Shown one piece after another: positions 1 to 10,221 of a stretch of 64,000 nucleotides of DNA. Origin of the DNA: Burkholderia sp. GAS332 (lineage in GTDB: Bacteria > Pseudomonadota > Gammaproteobacteria > Burkholderiales > Burkholderiaceae); the NCBI GenBank assembly GCA_900142905.1, contig FSRV01000001.1:1178001-1242000 (forward strand), read 5' to 3'. Below the pieces are notes generated by a model that did not search any database, had not been told where the DNA came from, and worked only from the letters and a program-made list of their open reading frames with translations. Position 1 is the stretch's first letter, and each line of letters opens with the position of its first letter. The position numbers were made by a program, and so were the translations under genes.

Positions 1-586
1 TATGCTGGCCAAGCCCCTGGAAGACGCAATCGGCGCGGCGAAAGCGGCGCAGGCGGAGCAGGGCATCGGCGCGTCGCGCGTCGTGATGATGTCGCCGCAA
101 GGCGCCACGCTGAATCACGATCGTGTCATGCAGTTCGCGGCCGAACCCGGTCTGATCCTGTTGTGCGGGCGCTATGAAGCGATCGATCAGCGTTTGCTCG
201 ACCGTGTCGTCGACGAAGAAGTCAGTCTTGGCGACTTCGTGCTGTCAGGCGGCGAATTGCCGGCCATGGCGTTGATGGATGCGGTGGTGCGTCAGTTGCC
301 CGGCGTGCTGAACGACTCGCAATCGGCGGTGCAGGACAGTTTCGTCGACGTACTGCTGGATTGTCCGCATTACACGCGTCCGGAGGAATACGATGGCGTG
401 CGTGTGCCCGATGTGCTGCTCGGCGGCCATCATGCGGAAATCGAAGCGTGGCGTCGGCGTGAGGCCTTGCGCAATACGTTGAACAAGCGGCCCGATCTGA
501 TCGTGAAGGCCAGAAAGAACAAGATGTTGAGCCGTGCCGACGAGGCATGGCTTACGAGTCTCGCGAAGGAAGCGTCGAAGGCGTAA
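1..586 (+). CDS. trmD: tRNA (guanine-N1-)-methyltransferase TrmD, 5' truncated by the window edge
   Basis: This is the C-terminal 194 residues or so of TrmD, the SAM-dependent enzyme that makes m1G37 in tRNAs reading CNN and GGG codons and so prevents frameshifting. The visible part holds the trefoil-knot SAM-binding segment ([13 protein letters not shown]) and the family motif [13 protein letters not shown]. About 60 N-terminal residues lie outside the window. It ends at TAA 584-586. rplS follows 155 bases later, the usual rpsP-rimM-trmD-rplS ribosomal operon order, so co-transcription is likely. The identification is firm; only the start is missing. Confidence 0.96.
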   Translation, partial: MLAKPLEDAIGAAKAAQAEQGIGASRVVMMSPQGATLNHDRVMQFAAEPGLILLCGRYEAIDQRLLDRVVDEEVSLGDFVLSGGELPAMALMDAVVRQLPGVLNDSQSAVQDSFVDVLLDCPHYTRPEEYDGVRVPDVLLGGHHAEIEAWRRREALRNTLNKRPDLIVKARKNKMLSRADEAWLTSLAKEASKA

Positions 587-741
587 AGCCTTGGTCTTTC
601 GAGCGGACATAGGCGGTGCCGCACATGCGTGTACGGCGCCAGATGTGAACCCATCCTCTATCGGGGCCGTAGCCAAGCGCAACAGGTCAAACCCGCGCGC
701 GGCAGGTACGAACGCCGACAAGATGGACTTAGGAGTCAGTG

Positions 742-1131
742 ATGAATCTGATTGCAATACTCGAGCAGGAAGAAATCGGCCGCGCCCTCGGCGAGAAGAC
801 CATCCCCGAATTCGCCCCCGGCGATACGGTGATCGTCAGCGTGAACGTGGTCGAAGGCACGCGTAAGCGTGTTCAGGCTTACGAAGGCGTCGTGATCGCC
901 AAGCGTAACCGTGGTCTGAATTCGTCGTTCATCGTCCGCAAGATTTCGTCGGGCGAAGGCGTCGAGCGTACGTTCCAGACGTACTCGCCGCTGCTGGCAA
1001 GCATCGTCGTGAAGCGTCGTGGCGATGTGCGTCGTGCGAAGCTGTACTACCTGCGCGACCGTTCGGGCAAGTCGGCTCGAATCAAGGAAAAGCTGGTCGC
1101 AAAGAAAGACCGCGCTGCTCCGGAAGCGTAA
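742..1131 (+). CDS. rplS: 50S ribosomal protein L19
   Basis: Encodes L19 (129 residues), which sits at the 30S-50S interface. The full family length is present, with the conserved segments [21 protein letters not shown] and the basic [17 protein letters not shown] near the C terminus. ATG 742 is chosen over the overlapping GTG at 739 because AGGAG (731-735) lies at a proper distance from it and because L19 proteins start MNLI. It is the last gene of the trmD operon and is followed directly by an intrinsic terminator at 1142-1170. Confidence 0.98.
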   Translation: MNLIAILEQEEIGRALGEKTIPEFAPGDTVIVSVNVVEGTRKRVQAYEGVVIAKRNRGLNSSFIVRKISSGEGVERTFQTYSPLLASIVVKRRGDVRRAKLYYLRDRSGKSARIKEKLVAKKDRAAPEA

Positions 1132-1141
1132 ATGCTGTAAG

Positions 1142-1170
1142 AAAAAGCACCCTTCGCGGGTGCTTTTTTG
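1142..1170 (+). terminator. Rho-independent terminator after rplS
   Basis: The stem AAAAAGCACCC / GGGTGCTTTTTT with a short TTCGC loop is followed by a T run, and it starts 11 bases after the rplS stop codon. It closes the ribosomal operon. Confidence 0.9.
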
Positions 1171-1224
1171 TTTGCCAGGTCAAAATAGCGGCATGTCCCC
1201 TATCCGCTCATTCCGAGAGACCCG

Positions 1225-1938
1225 TTGATCCGCCCCGCCTTTGAGCCCGAAACTCTACCTGTCGAAGCGACGGGTGCCGATCTGCCACCGGTCGTTGCCG
1301 GGCGCCTGACGCCCGACGGTCTGCGTGAGCGTTTCAAGCAGCGTCTTAGCTGGACGCCTGAACCCATTATCGAAGTGCCCTGGCGTGACGTGCGCGCCGA
1401 TCCGCGCGTGGCCGCCGTGCTGGTGCCCCTGGTCGTGCGCGACAACGGTCTCACCGTGCTGCTGACCCAACGTGCCGACCATCTGAACGACCACGCCGGC
1501 CAGGTGAGCTTTCCCGGCGGCCGTCATGAACCGTTCGACGCAGATTCGACCGCCACGGCATTGCGCGAGGCTCAGGAAGAAGTCGGACTCGATCCGTCGC
1601 GCGTGGAAATTCTCGGTGCGTTGCCCGACTATCTGACGGGCACCGGGTTTCGCGTCTCGCCCGTGATCGGCCTCGTGCACCCGCCTTTCACGTTGAAAGT
1701 GGATGCACTCGAAGTGGCCGAAGTCTTCGAAGTGCCGCTCGCTTTTCTGATGGATCCCGCGAATCACGAAGAACGCGTGTTTCGTTACGAGGGCGGCGAG
1801 CGGCGCTTCTTCGCCATGCCTTATCCGCGAGCCGCATCGGCGTCTGAAGATCGCGAGGATCAGGTGGGCGGCCATCATTTCATCTGGGGCGCGACAGCGG
1901 CGATGCTGCGCAACTTCTATCGCTTTCTCGCGGCGTGA
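1225..1938 (+). CDS. Nudix hydrolase, CoA pyrophosphatase (NudL) type
   Basis: This 237-residue protein has a Nudix box at about residues 98-122, with the catalytic core REAQEEVG preceded by SFPGGRHEPFD. The upstream signature LLTQRADHLNDHAGQ is the extra motif of the CoA/acyl-CoA pyrophosphatase branch, which splits CoA into 3',5'-ADP and phosphopantetheine. The start is read as TTG 1225, with GAGAGA just upstream (1214-1219); no ATG gives the full N terminus. The gene stands alone after the rplS terminator. The substrate is inferred from family motifs only. Confidence 0.85.
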   Translation: MIRPAFEPETLPVEATGADLPPVVAGRLTPDGLRERFKQRLSWTPEPIIEVPWRDVRADPRVAAVLVPLVVRDNGLTVLLTQRADHLNDHAGQVSFPGGRHEPFDADSTATALREAQEEVGLDPSRVEILGALPDYLTGTGFRVSPVIGLVHPPFTLKVDALEVAEVFEVPLAFLMDPANHEERVFRYEGGERRFFAMPYPRAASASEDREDQVGGHHFIWGATAAMLRNFYRFLAA

Positions 1939-2053
1939 GCTGCGCCGGACTGTGCAGTTGTTGGGTGTTTGTCAACGTCTGCGCTCAGTCGCATCCGACC
2001 CTGTGCTATCGTTATAAAACAATCGTAAAAACTCGAAAAGCACGGCGCATCGC

Positions 2054-2992
2054 ATGACTTTTTTCTCCGTATTGCTGGCTCTGATTATTGAACAGGTCCG
2101 CGCGCTGTCGCTGAACAATCCGGTGGCGGCATTGCTTCAATACCATGCGGAGTCGGCGGCGCACGGATTCGATGCCGGCAAGCCCAAGCATGGCTTGCTC
2201 GCGTGGCTCGTGGTGGTGGTGCCCTGGACGCTGGCCGTCGCGCTCATCTACTACGTGCTTTATCACATTCACTTTGCGCTGGCGTTCCTGTGGAACGTCG
2301 CGGTGCTGTACTTCACCCTCGGCTTTCGGCAGTTCAGCCATTACTTCACCGATATCCACCTCGCGTTGAACAACGACGATGTGCCGCGCGCGCGTGAAAT
2401 CCTGCATGAATGGACCGGGCTCGACACCGTCGACATGCCCGTCAGCGAAATCGTGCGTCATACGCTGATTCACGCGGTGGTGGCCTCGCACCGGCATGTG
2501 TTCGGCGTGTTCTTCTGGTTCCTGATTCCGGTTGGGCCGGCGGGTGCGGTGCTGTATCGGATTGCCGAATATCTGGCGCGTACGTGGGCACGGCCGGTCG
2601 ACGATCGTACCGCCGCGTTTTCGAGTTTCGCGCAGCGCGCCTTCTTCGTGATCGACTGGGTGCCGGCGCGGCTCACCTCGCTGGGCTTTGCTATCGTCGG
2701 TAATTTCGAGGACGCGATTTATGCATGGCGCAATCACGCGCGGCAGTGGCCGGATGCGAACGACGGCGTGTTGCTGGCCGCGGGCAGCGGGGCGCTGGGT
2801 GCGCGTCTGAGCGGGCCGCTCGCCGAACCGTCGAGCCTCGACGCGCTGGCTACCGGCGACGGCGGCCCGATGCAGGTTGGCGACGACTGCACACCGCGCA
2901 CGCTGCAGTCGGCGGTGGGTCTCGTGTGGCGCGCGGTGGTGCTGTGGATGATCTTGCTGTTGATGCTGACGATTGCCGTTTGGCTCGCCTGA
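2054..2992 (+). CDS. CobD/CbiB-family membrane protein
   Basis: A 312-residue integral membrane protein with hydrophobic segments near residues 55-105, 155-185 and 290-312. The N terminus (TFFSVLLALIIEQVRAL), the motif FTLGFRQFSHYFTDI and the aromatic-rich core resemble the CobD/CbiB family (adenosylcobinamide-phosphate synthase) and the related AmpE-like proteins. No other cobalamin gene lies in the window, and in beta-proteobacteria this branch often sits outside cob clusters, so a role in B12 synthesis is not established. ATG 2054 is the first in-frame start, and a terminator follows at 3041. Confidence 0.7.
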   Translation: MTFFSVLLALIIEQVRALSLNNPVAALLQYHAESAAHGFDAGKPKHGLLAWLVVVVPWTLAVALIYYVLYHIHFALAFLWNVAVLYFTLGFRQFSHYFTDIHLALNNDDVPRAREILHEWTGLDTVDMPVSEIVRHTLIHAVVASHRHVFGVFFWFLIPVGPAGAVLYRIAEYLARTWARPVDDRTAAFSSFAQRAFFVIDWVPARLTSLGFAIVGNFEDAIYAWRNHARQWPDANDGVLLAAGSGALGARLSGPLAEPSSLDALATGDGGPMQVGDDCTPRTLQSAVGLVWRAVVLWMILLLMLTIAVWLA

Positions 2993-3040
2993 TTCTGATT
3001 CAGATCGCTTGAGTCAGCGTGTGACTAACGCAACGCAGAG

Positions 3041-3070
3041 AAAAGCCGGGTGTGAACCCCGGCTTTTTTA
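3041..3070 (+). terminator. Rho-independent terminator after the CobD/CbiB-family gene
   Basis: Stem AAAAGCCGGG / CCCCGGCTTTTTT with a TGTGAA loop, 48 bases after the upstream stop codon. The A run on the other side could let it act in both directions against the converging rsgA-side genes. Confidence 0.85.
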
Positions 3071-3111
3071 TTGCTGACGCCGCGGTGGCTTCACCACTTA
3101 GCACCTGAGCC

Positions 3112-3222
3112 CCAGCCGCTTCACTGTCTATCAGCCGCACCCGAACCGCTTCACCGTTTGTCACCCGCGCCCGATCGATCGATCGATCGCTTCGCAGTTC
3201 GCCTACGCCCCAACCGCTTCAC
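3112..3222 (+). repeat. Short repeat patch: three CCGCTTCAC copies and (GATC)4
   Basis: CCGCTTCAC occurs at 3116, 3146 and 3214, and GATC is repeated four times without interruption at 3173-3188. The patch is intergenic except for the last copy, which runs into the 3' end of the DUF2007 gene. No function is evident. Confidence 0.7.
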
Positions 3223-3539
3223 CCATCCAGCGGATTGCGTGCCGTTCCACACTGCCAGCACACCGTGAACTGCGCCTCGAGCGTCTCCCCGCACTGTCGG
3301 CATTGCCATGAAGGCGTGCCCGCGGCCGGTCCATGCGAAGCCGCATCGATCAGGCGCCGCGCCATCACTTCGTCGCGTTCATCGACAAGCCACAGCTCCG
3401 GCGCGCACTGATCCGCCGGAATATCGCCGAGCGCGCCGTTCAGGTAACGGTTATGCAACTCGCAAGCGATGCCTGCCGTCTCCAGCACATTGACCCAATG
3501 CTGTCCGATGATCAGATTCGGCGCGCGCATCAATTTCAT
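3219..3539 (-). CDS. DUF2007-domain protein with C-terminal zinc ribbon
   Basis: A small (106 residues) cytosolic protein. Residues 1-70 (MKLMRAPNLIIGQHWVNVLE, then a QCAPELWLVDE strand) resemble DUF2007, a small ferredoxin-like fold often annotated as a putative signal-transducing protein. The C terminus has two CxxC pairs (CRQCGE and CWQCGT) that would bind one zinc ion. ATG 3539 is preferred over TTG 3545 because homologues begin close to the APNL motif. It lies 30 bases after the rsgA stop on the same strand and is probably co-transcribed. The function is unknown. Confidence 0.75.
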   Translation of the reverse strand: MKLMRAPNLIIGQHWVNVLETAGIACELHNRYLNGALGDIPADQCAPELWLVDERDEVMARRLIDAASHGPAAGTPSWQCRQCGETLEAQFTVCWQCGTARNPLDG

Positions 3540-3569
3540 CGTCAATCCATGGGTTGGCAGCGGCGCGCA

Positions 3570-4511
3570 TCAGCGCACGATCTGGCTGGCTTCGTGCACC
3601 AGTTGCGCATACAGGGCATGCCGTTCGCGCCGGATTCCGCCATCAGCGACCGCTTCGAGAATCGCGCAGCCCGGCTCCTGCAAGTGATGGCAGTTGTAGA
3701 AGCGGCAGTTCGGCAGCAACGGCCGGAACTCGGGAAATGCGCGTTCGAGCCGGCCTTCGGTCAGATGATGCAGACCGAATTCCTGGAAGCCCGGCGAATC
3801 GATCAACGCACCGCCGTCGCCACCGGGCAAAGGGTAGAGCCGCGTGAACGTGGTGGTATGCCGGCCGCTGTTCAACGCGGTTGAGATCTCACGCGTGGCG
3901 ACTTCGGCATCTGGAATCAGCAGATTCACCAACGTCGATTTGCCCATGCCCGACTGCCCGAGCAGCAGCGTCGAGTGACCTTGCAGATGCTCGAGCAAAG
4001 CGGGTCGCGCGGCATCAGGCTGCGTCTTGATCGACACTTCGACCACGGTGTAGCCGAGCGCGCGGTACGGCTCGAGCCGCTTGCGCGCACCCTCCAGCGC
4101 GCCGGTCACGTCGGTCTTGTTCAGCACGATCAACGGCTTCAGCTCGTTCGCCTCAGCGGCGACCAGCGCCCGTCCAAGCAGGTCCTCGCTGAAGTGCGGC
4201 TCGGTCGCGAGCACGACCAGCAACTGATCGAGGTTCGCAGCAAAGAGTTTCGATTTGTACTGATCCGAGCGATATAGCAGATTGCGCCGCTCGCCGATCT
4301 CGACGATCACGCCCTGATCCGCCGAAGTCGGTTCGTAAATCACGCGATCGCCGACCGCTACTTCGCTGCGCTTGCCGCGCGGGAAGCACTGGAGCATCGG
4401 GCTGCCGTCTTCCGGCGCGACCATGTAGTGGCGCCCATGGGCGGCAATCACGAGCCCTGCTACGCGCGTGCTGGACGGCGCGCGCGGCGCTTTCGGGGAG
4501 CGGGCGCTCAT
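3570..4511 (-). CDS. rsgA: Small ribosomal subunit biogenesis GTPase RsgA
   Basis: A circularly permuted GTPase (313 residues) that checks late 30S maturation. The G motifs appear in permuted order: G4 NKTD, then the P-loop GQSGMGKST, then G3 DSPGFQEFG. An N-terminal OB-fold ([11 protein letters not shown]...[16 protein letters not shown]) precedes the GTPase domain. A C-terminal zinc site is formed by [14 protein letters not shown]. The ATG overlaps the stop of the M48 protease gene by four bases (4508-4511), indicating translational coupling. Confidence 0.96.
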   Translation of the reverse strand: MSARSPKAPRAPSSTRVAGLVIAAHGRHYMVAPEDGSPMLQCFPRGKRSEVAVGDRVIYEPTSADQGVIVEIGERRNLLYRSDQYKSKLFAANLDQLLVVLATEPHFSEDLLGRALVAAEANELKPLIVLNKTDVTGALEGARKRLEPYRALGYTVVEVSIKTQPDAARPALLEHLQGHSTLLLGQSGMGKSTLVNLLIPDAEVATREISTALNSGRHTTTFTRLYPLPGGDGGALIDSPGFQEFGLHHLTEGRLERAFPEFRPLLPNCRFYNCHHLQEPGCAILEAVADGGIRRERHALYAQLVHEASQIVR

Positions 4512-5767
4512 GCGTGCCGCAGCAGGCGGTCGATCCGCTGCGACGCCGGCGGATGCGAGTAATAGAAGGCGGTGTAGAGCGGATCCGGCGTCAGGGTCGA
4601 CGCGTTGTCCTCATACAGCTTGACGAGCGCGTTGACGAGGTCTTGCGCATCGGTTTGCGTCGCGGCGAAGGCGTCGGCTTCGAACTCGTGCTTGCGCGAG
4701 CTCAGGCTGCCAAGCGGCGTGACGAAGAACAGGAACACCGGCAGCGCGAGGAAGAACAGCACCAGCGCGAGGCCGCTATTGCCGCCGATCAGCGACGGCC
4801 GCACACCCAATCCTTCATAGAACCACACGCATTGCGTCAGCCAGCCGAGCAGGGCGAGCATCACGAGACTGATCGCGAACATGACGACCATCCGCTTGAT
4901 CACGTGACGGCGCTTGAAGTGGCCGAGTTCGTGCGCGAGCACCGCTTCGATCTCGTTGCCCGACAGGCGCGCGAGCAGCGTGTCGAAGAACACGATCCGC
5001 TTGGCCGCGCCGAAGCCGGTGAAATACGCATTGCCGTGTGCCGAACGGCGGCTGCCGTCCATCACGAACAGGCCCTTGGCGGCGAACCCGCAGCGCTTCA
5101 TCAGCGCTTCGATGCGGCTTTTCAACGCTTCGTCCTTGAGCGGCTCGAACTTGTTGAAGAGCGGTGCGATAAACGACGGATACAGTATCAGCACGAGCAA
5201 CTGAAACGCGACCCAGACGATCCAAGTCCACAGCCACCACAGGCTGCCCGCCTGGTTCATCAGCCACAGCACGACAAACAGCAGCGGCAACCCGAACGCG
5301 GCGCCGAGCAGGACGCCCTTGAGACGGTCGAGGAAGAAAATACCCTTGCTCATCCGGTTGAAGCCAAAGCGTTGCTCGACCACGAATTGCCGGTAGTACT
5401 CGAACGGCAGATCGATCGCGCTGGTGATCGCGATCACCGCCGCGACCAGCGCGATCTGACCGGCGTAGCCGCGGCCAAGCCAGTCGGAGATCGCCAGATC
5501 GAGCGCCTGCACGCCGCCCAGCAGCGTCAGACCGATCAGCACGGCCGCGCCGACGACGATCTCGATCATTGTCAGTCGCGTGCGTTCGACGGTGTAGTCG
5601 GCGGCGCGCTGGTGCGCGGTGAGCGCGATGGTGCCGGCAAACTGGCTCGGCACCTGCTCACGATGGCCGGCGACGAAGCGGATCTGCCGCGACGCGAGCC
5701 ACAGTTTGGTGCCGACCATCGCCACGACGGCGACGACGAACAGAACAGTGAAGTACAGGGTAGGCAT
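4508..5767 (-). CDS. M48 family zinc metalloprotease (Ste24/CAAX protease-like)
   Basis: A 419-residue membrane protease with hydrophobic segments near residues 3-25, 68-90, 103-125, 150-200 and 290-350. The zinc motif HELGH is at residues 279-283, and the third ligand lies in [11 protein letters not shown]. Together with the [16 protein letters not shown] region this is the Ste24p/CAAX-prenyl-protease-1 type, which is common in bacteria, where it probably serves membrane protein quality control. It heads a likely operon with rsgA and the DUF2007 gene and is transcribed divergently from orn. A TATAAT box lies about 30 bases upstream of the ATG. Confidence 0.9.
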   Translation of the reverse strand: MPTLYFTVLFVVAVVAMVGTKLWLASRQIRFVAGHREQVPSQFAGTIALTAHQRAADYTVERTRLTMIEIVVGAAVLIGLTLLGGVQALDLAISDWLGRGYAGQIALVAAVIAITSAIDLPFEYYRQFVVEQRFGFNRMSKGIFFLDRLKGVLLGAAFGLPLLFVVLWLMNQAGSLWWLWTWIVWVAFQLLVLILYPSFIAPLFNKFEPLKDEALKSRIEALMKRCGFAAKGLFVMDGSRRSAHGNAYFTGFGAAKRIVFFDTLLARLSGNEIEAVLAHELGHFKRRHVIKRMVVMFAISLVMLALLGWLTQCVWFYEGLGVRPSLIGGNSGLALVLFFLALPVFLFFVTPLGSLSSRKHEFEADAFAATQTDAQDLVNALVKLYEDNASTLTPDPLYTAFYYSHPPASQRIDRLLRHA

Positions 5768-5795
5768 CCGGGGATTCCGTGGTATCTATGCGAGA

Positions 5796-5827
5796 ATTAT
5801 ATGTTTCTTCCCGCCAGGCGGCGGGAA
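5796..5827 (-). promoter_or_regulatory. Candidate promoter of the M48 gene with an overlapping inverted repeat
   Basis: On the minus strand TATAAT occupies 5801-5796, about 30 bases before the protease ATG. Just upstream of it, where the -35 to -10 spacer and the -35 box would be, is a perfect 8-bp inverted repeat TTCCCGCC / GGCGGGAA with an AGGC spacer (5808-5827). No good -35 box is visible, so an activator- or repressor-bound operator is possible. Confidence 0.4.
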
Positions 5828-5923
5828 TAAGGCCAAGCCGGCCCAAACCAATCTCATACGAACAATCGCCGCGGCAAGCCTGCTTCCAGTGAAGCCGTCT
5901 GCCCGGCCATCAGGGTTGCCTTC

Positions 5924-6538
5924 ATGACTGACATCCTCGCCTCCACCGAACAGCCGCCGCTCGTGCGCAGCGACATGAATCTCGTCTGGCTGGACATGGA
6001 AATGACCGGGCTCGAACCGGACACCGACCGCATCATCGAAATCGCGGTAGTCGTGACGAATTCGACGCTCGACCGGCTGGTTGAAGGGCCGGTGCTGGCG
6101 ATTCATCAGAGCGACGAGACGCTCGCCAAAATGGATCAGTGGAACCAGAACACGCATGGCCGCTCGGGCCTGATCGACCGCGTCAAGGCGTCGACGGTGA
6201 GCGAGGCCGACGCCACCGAGCAGATTCGCGACTTTCTTAGCGCTTATGTCCCGCCGGGCAAATCGCCGATGTGCGGCAACTCGATCTGCCAGGACCGCCG
6301 CTTCATGGCGCGCTGGATGCCGGATCTGGAGCGCTTCTTCCACTACCGCAATCTCGACGTCAGCACCCTGAAAGAACTGTGCCGCCGCTGGCAGCCGGCC
6401 ATCTATAAGGGCTTCCAGAAGCGTGCGATGCACACGGCGCTGGCGGACATCCATGAATCGATCGACGAACTGAAGTACTACCGCGAGCACTTCCTGATTC
6501 CGGCGGCCTCGCAGGTCCCGGAAACACCTGCGGAATAA
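5924..6538 (+). CDS. orn: Oligoribonuclease
   Basis: A DEDDh 3'-5' exoribonuclease (204 residues) that clears 2-5-nt RNAs, including pGpG from c-di-GMP breakdown. The motifs are visible: LDMEMTG (Exo I), [12 protein letters not shown] (Exo II) and [11 protein letters not shown] (Exo III with the catalytic His). The N terminus has a short extension (about 18 residues) before [10 protein letters not shown]. It is divergent from the M48 gene. The identification is firm. Because it removes pGpG, it could bear on c-di-GMP signalling, but no link to the nearby fap-like cluster can be shown. Confidence 0.96.
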   Translation: MTDILASTEQPPLVRSDMNLVWLDMEMTGLEPDTDRIIEIAVVVTNSTLDRLVEGPVLAIHQSDETLAKMDQWNQNTHGRSGLIDRVKASTVSEADATEQIRDFLSAYVPPGKSPMCGNSICQDRRFMARWMPDLERFFHYRNLDVSTLKELCRRWQPAIYKGFQKRAMHTALADIHESIDELKYYREHFLIPAASQVPETPAE

Positions 6539-6560
6539 CCCGTCAGCCGCGGTTTCAGTT

Positions 6561-7229
6561 TCAATCCTGCCGAGGCGCGCGCTGCGCGTTCTTCGGCCGG
6601 AACGCCTTCACCACGTCGGCGTTGGTTTCAACGTACGGACCGCCGATCAGGTCGATGCAATAGGGCACCGCCGCAAAAATACCCGGCACCTTCACTGCGC
6701 CGCCCGCGTCTGCGTCACGCAAGCCTTCGAGCGTTTCCTTGATCGACTTCGGCTGCCCCGGCAGGTTGACGATCAGCGCCGCGTGCTCCGCGGTTTCGCG
6801 GATTACCGCCACCTGGCGCGACAGAATCGCGGTCGGCACGAAATTCAGGCTGATTTGCCGCATCTGCTCGCCGAAACCCGGCATTTCCCTGGTAGCGACA
6901 GCCAGAGTCGCTTCCGGCGTCACATCCCGGCGCGACGGGCCGGTGCCGCCGGTGGTCAGCACCAGATCGCAGCCGACCTCGTCGACCAGTTCGATCAGCG
7001 TGGCGGAAATGATGGGCGCGTCGTCCTGAATCAGGCGCGTGACCACTTGAAACGGGGAGGTCAGGGCGGCGCCGAGCCATTCCTGCAGCGCCGGTATGCC
7101 TTTGTCCTCATACACGCCGGTGGACGCCCGGTCGCTGATCGACACGAGGCCGATCACGATTTCGTCGAGGTGCTGACGGGTCGCCTTTTTTGCCACCTTA
7201 TTTGCCACGTTACGCGTCGCGGTCGTCAT
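6561..7229 (-). CDS. mog: Molybdopterin adenylyltransferase Mog
   Basis: A 222-residue protein of the MogA/MoaB fold that adenylates molybdopterin before metal insertion. It has the family start [11 protein letters not shown], the substrate loop [15 protein letters not shown] and the [11 protein letters not shown] segment. ATG 7229 is chosen, giving a short basic N-terminal extension before the conserved core. The first 20 bases overlap the end of the darP gene on the same strand, so the two are probably translated from one mRNA. The other Moco genes of the window are at 51037-54149. Confidence 0.93.
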   Translation of the reverse strand: MTTATRNVANKVAKKATRQHLDEIVIGLVSISDRASTGVYEDKGIPALQEWLGAALTSPFQVVTRLIQDDAPIISATLIELVDEVGCDLVLTTGGTGPSRRDVTPEATLAVATREMPGFGEQMRQISLNFVPTAILSRQVAVIRETAEHAALIVNLPGQPKSIKETLEGLRDADAGGAVKVPGIFAAVPYCIDLIGGPYVETNADVVKAFRPKNAQRAPRQD

Positions 7230-7821
7230 CGTCGTCTTCCAGAGCGTCTTCTGCATCGGAATCGGTGTTGGTAGACGGGCCGTCGGCGTTCTTGATCCAC
7301 TGGAACAACTCGCGGAAGTAGCGCGGCGGCTTGCTTTGCTGCGCTTCCTTGCGGGCGTTGCGGATCAGCGTGCGGCCCTGCTGCGGGTCGGCATTGGGGT
7401 GCTGGCGGATGAATTCGGTCAGTGCGGCGTCGTCGGCGAGCAGTTTCTCGCGGGTGCGCTCGATCCAGTGCAGCTTGGCCGTTTCCGCCTTGTTGACGCC
7501 GTTGTAAGTGTCGAGCGCCGTGCGCAGCGCGGCGGTTTCCTCGTCCAGCAGCGAGCGCATCACGCGCCCGACGTACTGCACCTGGCGGCGCTTGCCCTCG
7601 TGGTCGGTGATGCGGCGCGCTTCGCGCACGGCATCGTCGAGTTTTTCGGGCATCGGCATGCGCTTGAGCGCGTCTTTCGGCAGCGCGATCAGCGCCGAGC
7701 CCAGTTCCTGCAGCTCGTGCATTTCGCGCTTGAGCTGGGACTTGCTGGGACGGTCGTAGCCGTTCTCGTCGACTTCCGGCTCGGCGGACTCAATGGGTTG
7801 AATGCGGGTTTTGCGTGTCAT
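7210..7821 (-). CDS. darP: Dual-action ribosomal maturation protein DarP (YjgA)
   Basis: A 203-residue, charged cytosolic protein of the DUF615/YjgA family, which associates with 50S precursors and aids late maturation. The family core is [16 protein letters not shown]...[16 protein letters not shown]. The C terminus is an unusual acidic tail ([15 protein letters not shown]). ATG 7821 is chosen because conservation begins there; the upstream in-frame codons run into the divergent promoter region. Divergent from pmbA, an arrangement seen in many proteobacteria. Confidence 0.92.
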   Translation of the reverse strand: MTRKTRIQPIESAEPEVDENGYDRPSKSQLKREMHELQELGSALIALPKDALKRMPMPEKLDDAVREARRITDHEGKRRQVQYVGRVMRSLLDEETAALRTALDTYNGVNKAETAKLHWIERTREKLLADDAALTEFIRQHPNADPQQGRTLIRNARKEAQQSKPPRYFRELFQWIKNADGPSTNTDSDAEDALEDDDDDRDA

Positions 7822-8149
7822 ACCGATATTGTAACGTGCCGCGCGCGCGGAACCCGCCGTGCTGCTGCGCACAAGGCTTCGCGCGCGGGTTTTGGCCATC
7901 GAGGCAAACCCGGCAACCTGGGACAAAGCCGGGGCAAAGCCGTGACAAAGCCCGAGCACCGCCGGAGCAACGCCAGGCTCAGCGAATGCCAGGTACAGCG
8001 TCGCGTACCTTGCTATGATCGCGGGATGCGTGACTACGCAAATGAGCATGCAAATGAGCACGCAATTGGCGCGCGTAAAATGCGTACGCACGTGCGTGGC
8101 ATGGGCGAACACACAGGGCCGCTCGGCCCCGAACAGGACGGCAACGACA
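7822..8149. promoter_or_regulatory. Divergent darP/pmbA intergenic region with a 12-bp tandem repeat
   Basis: A 328-base region without a gene. It holds a tandem 12-mer (CGCAAATGAGCA at 8037-8048, TGCAAATGAGCA at 8049-8060 and a partial third copy CGCAATT). A possible plus-strand -10 box, TATGAT, lies near 8013-8018. If that is used, the pmbA leader would be about 125 nt and would contain the repeat. Confidence 0.4.
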
Positions 8150-9520
8150 ATGGCAGCAGACATGGACGTCAAGCAGCGCTTTTTTCCGCATACCCAGGAT
8201 GAACTGAAGGAAATCGCCTCGGACATCCTTCGTCACGCGAAGTCGCTCGGCGGTACCGACGCGGCAACCGAGATTTCCGAAGGCGACGGCCTGTCCGTCT
8301 CCGTGCGGCGCGGCGAAGTCGAGACGATCGAACACAACCGCGACAAGATGGTCGGCGTGACCGTGTTCATCGGCAACAAGCGCGGCAATGCGAGCACCTC
8401 GGACTTTTCGTCGCAGGCTTTGAAGGACACGGTCGCGGCGGCGTACAACATCGCGCGCTTCACGGCTGAAGACGACTGCGCGGGTCTTGCCGAAGCAGAC
8501 TTGCTCGAAACCGCACCGCGCGATCTCGATCTGTATCACCCGTGGAATCTCTCCGCGGACGAAGCGGTGGAAATCGCCCGCCGCTCGGAAGATGCCGCTT
8601 TCGCCACCGATCCGCAGATCAAGAACTCGGAAGGCGCGAGCGTCTCGGCGCAGCACTCGCAATTCGTGCTGGCGACGTCACGCGGCTTCCTCGCGGGTTA
8701 TCCGTACTCGCGTCACTACATCGCGTGCGCGCCGATCGCCGGCAGCGGCCGCAACATGCAGCGCGACGACTGGTACACGTCGACCCGCAGCGCGGCAGAC
8801 CTCGCCGATCCGGAAGCGGTAGGTCGTTACGCGGCGCAACGGGCGCTGTCGCGCATCGGCGCGCGCGGGCTCGACACGCGCAAGGTGCCGGTGCTGTTCG
8901 AAGCGCCGCTCGCCGCCGGCATTCTCGGCGCCTTCGTTCAGGCCACGAGCGGCGGTGCGCTGTACCGTAAGACCTCGTTCCTGGTCGACAGCCTCGGCAA
9001 GCCGGTGTTCGCGCCGCACATCCAGGTGGTCGAAGACCCGCACGTCGCGCGTGCGATGGGCAGCGCGCCGTTCGACGAAGAAGGTGTGCGCACCAAACAG
9101 CGTTCGGTGGTGAAGGACGGCGTGGTGGAAGGCTACTTCCTGTCCACCTACTCGGCGCGCAAGCTCGGCATGCAGACCACCGGCAATGCCGGCGGCTCGC
9201 ACAATCTGTCGCTGCGCAGCTCGAAGACGCGTCCGGAAGACGACTTCGAAGAAATGCTGAAGAAGCTCGGCACGGGCCTGTTGCTGACCGAACTGATGGG
9301 GCAGGGCGTGAACTACGTGACGGGCGACTATTCGCGCGGCGCGTCGGGGTTCTGGGTCGAGAATGGCAAGATCCAGTATCCGGTCGAGGAAATCACTGTG
9401 GCGAGCACCCTGCAGGAGATGTTCCGCCATATCGTCGCCATCGGCGCGGATACGATCACGCGCGGCACCAAGGAAACGGGCTCGGTGCTGATCGAACGGA
9501 TGACGATCGCGGGGCAGTAA
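8150..9520 (+). CDS. pmbA: Metalloprotease PmbA/TldE
   Basis: A 456-residue subunit of the TldD/TldE heterodimeric zinc protease, known for microcin B17 maturation and CcdA degradation. It has the family features [15 protein letters not shown] near the N terminus, [19 protein letters not shown], and the C-terminal [19 protein letters not shown]. PmbA lacks the HExxxH motif, which resides in TldD, and TldD is not in this window. ATG 8150 (AGGACG about 9 bases upstream) is preferred; ATG 8162 is an alternative. Confidence 0.94.
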   Translation: MAADMDVKQRFFPHTQDELKEIASDILRHAKSLGGTDAATEISEGDGLSVSVRRGEVETIEHNRDKMVGVTVFIGNKRGNASTSDFSSQALKDTVAAAYNIARFTAEDDCAGLAEADLLETAPRDLDLYHPWNLSADEAVEIARRSEDAAFATDPQIKNSEGASVSAQHSQFVLATSRGFLAGYPYSRHYIACAPIAGSGRNMQRDDWYTSTRSAADLADPEAVGRYAAQRALSRIGARGLDTRKVPVLFEAPLAAGILGAFVQATSGGALYRKTSFLVDSLGKPVFAPHIQVVEDPHVARAMGSAPFDEEGVRTKQRSVVKDGVVEGYFLSTYSARKLGMQTTGNAGGSHNLSLRSSKTRPEDDFEEMLKKLGTGLLLTELMGQGVNYVTGDYSRGASGFWVENGKIQYPVEEITVASTLQEMFRHIVAIGADTITRGTKETGSVLIERMTIAGQ

Positions 9521-9597
9521 GCGCTTCTTCGATCAAGCGACGCCCAAACCGGCCACGGACCATTCGCGGACCGGTCGGAGAGCAGGGCTGGAAACAG

Positions 9598-9632
9598 AAA
9601 CGCCACGCGTGCAACTGCGTGGCGTTTTTTTT
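9598..9632 (+). terminator. Rho-independent terminator between convergent pmbA and folA
   Basis: Stem AAACGCCACGC / GCGTGGCGTTT with a TGCAACT-type loop followed by eight T. The flanking A and T runs suggest it may serve both converging genes. Confidence 0.88.
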
Positions 9633-9720
9633 ATGCGTGCGTGGCGGCCGGTAGCGAACGATGAAGGCGCGATGCCCGGTGCGCGAGGCGCGGACCGTCA
9701 ATCAGGTGTGGCGCAAAACC

Positions 9721-10221
9721 TCAAGCGCCTTTGCGCTTATACGTCACGAACGCGTAATCGAAGTCATTCGGGGCATCCGCGCGATGCGTTTCATGCGCGA
9801 CTTCTTCCCACTCGCTTTCATCGAGCTCGGGGAACGTGGCGTCGCCTTCGAAGTCGGCGGAAATCTCCGTGATGATCAGCTTGTCGGCCTGACGCAATCC
9901 TTCCGCATACAGCTGCGCGCCGCCAATCAGAAACGCTTCCGGCGCCTGGTCCTGCGCGGCGAGCTTCAGTGCGTCCTCGAGCGTGGTGGCCGCGTCGCAG
10001 CCCTGAAAGCGCCGCGCGGCATCCCGTGTCACGACAATGTTGCGGCGTCCCGGCAATGGCCGGCCGATCGATTCATGCGTCTTGCGGCCCATGATGATGG
10101 GCGCGCCCATCGTGGTGCGCTTGAAGAACGCGAGGTCTTCGGGAAGTCGCCAGGGCAACTGGTTGTCGCGGCCGATCACGCCGTTATTGGCGCGAGCGAC
10201 GATCAGGGTGAGCGTCGTCAT
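9721..10221 (-). CDS. folA: Dihydrofolate reductase
   Basis: Encodes a 166-residue DHFR, which reduces dihydrofolate to tetrahydrofolate with NADPH. The active-site loop [23 protein letters not shown], the NADPH-binding [18 protein letters not shown] and the [13 protein letters not shown] segment are all present. Its metabolic partner thyA lies 10 kb away on the other side of the fap-like cassette (20487). The two are adjacent in many relatives (recalled, not checked), which suggests the cassette separates them here. Confidence 0.97.
   Translation of the reverse strand: MTTLTLIVARANNGVIGRDNQLPWRLPEDLAFFKRTTMGAPIIMGRKTHESIGRPLPGRRNIVVTRDAARRFQGCDAATTLEDALKLAAQDQAPEAFLIGGAQLYAEGLRQADKLIITEISADFEGDATFPELDESEWEEVAHETHRADAPNDFDYAFVTYKRKGA

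Noticed and set aside
3172..3190. GATC run considered as a Dam-type or CRISPR-like element
   Set aside because: Only four units without spacers; a simple microsatellite.
4514..5830. Plus-strand frame opposite the M48 protease
   Set aside because: The protease has HELGH and membrane segments on the minus strand; the opposite frame is charged low-complexity sequence.
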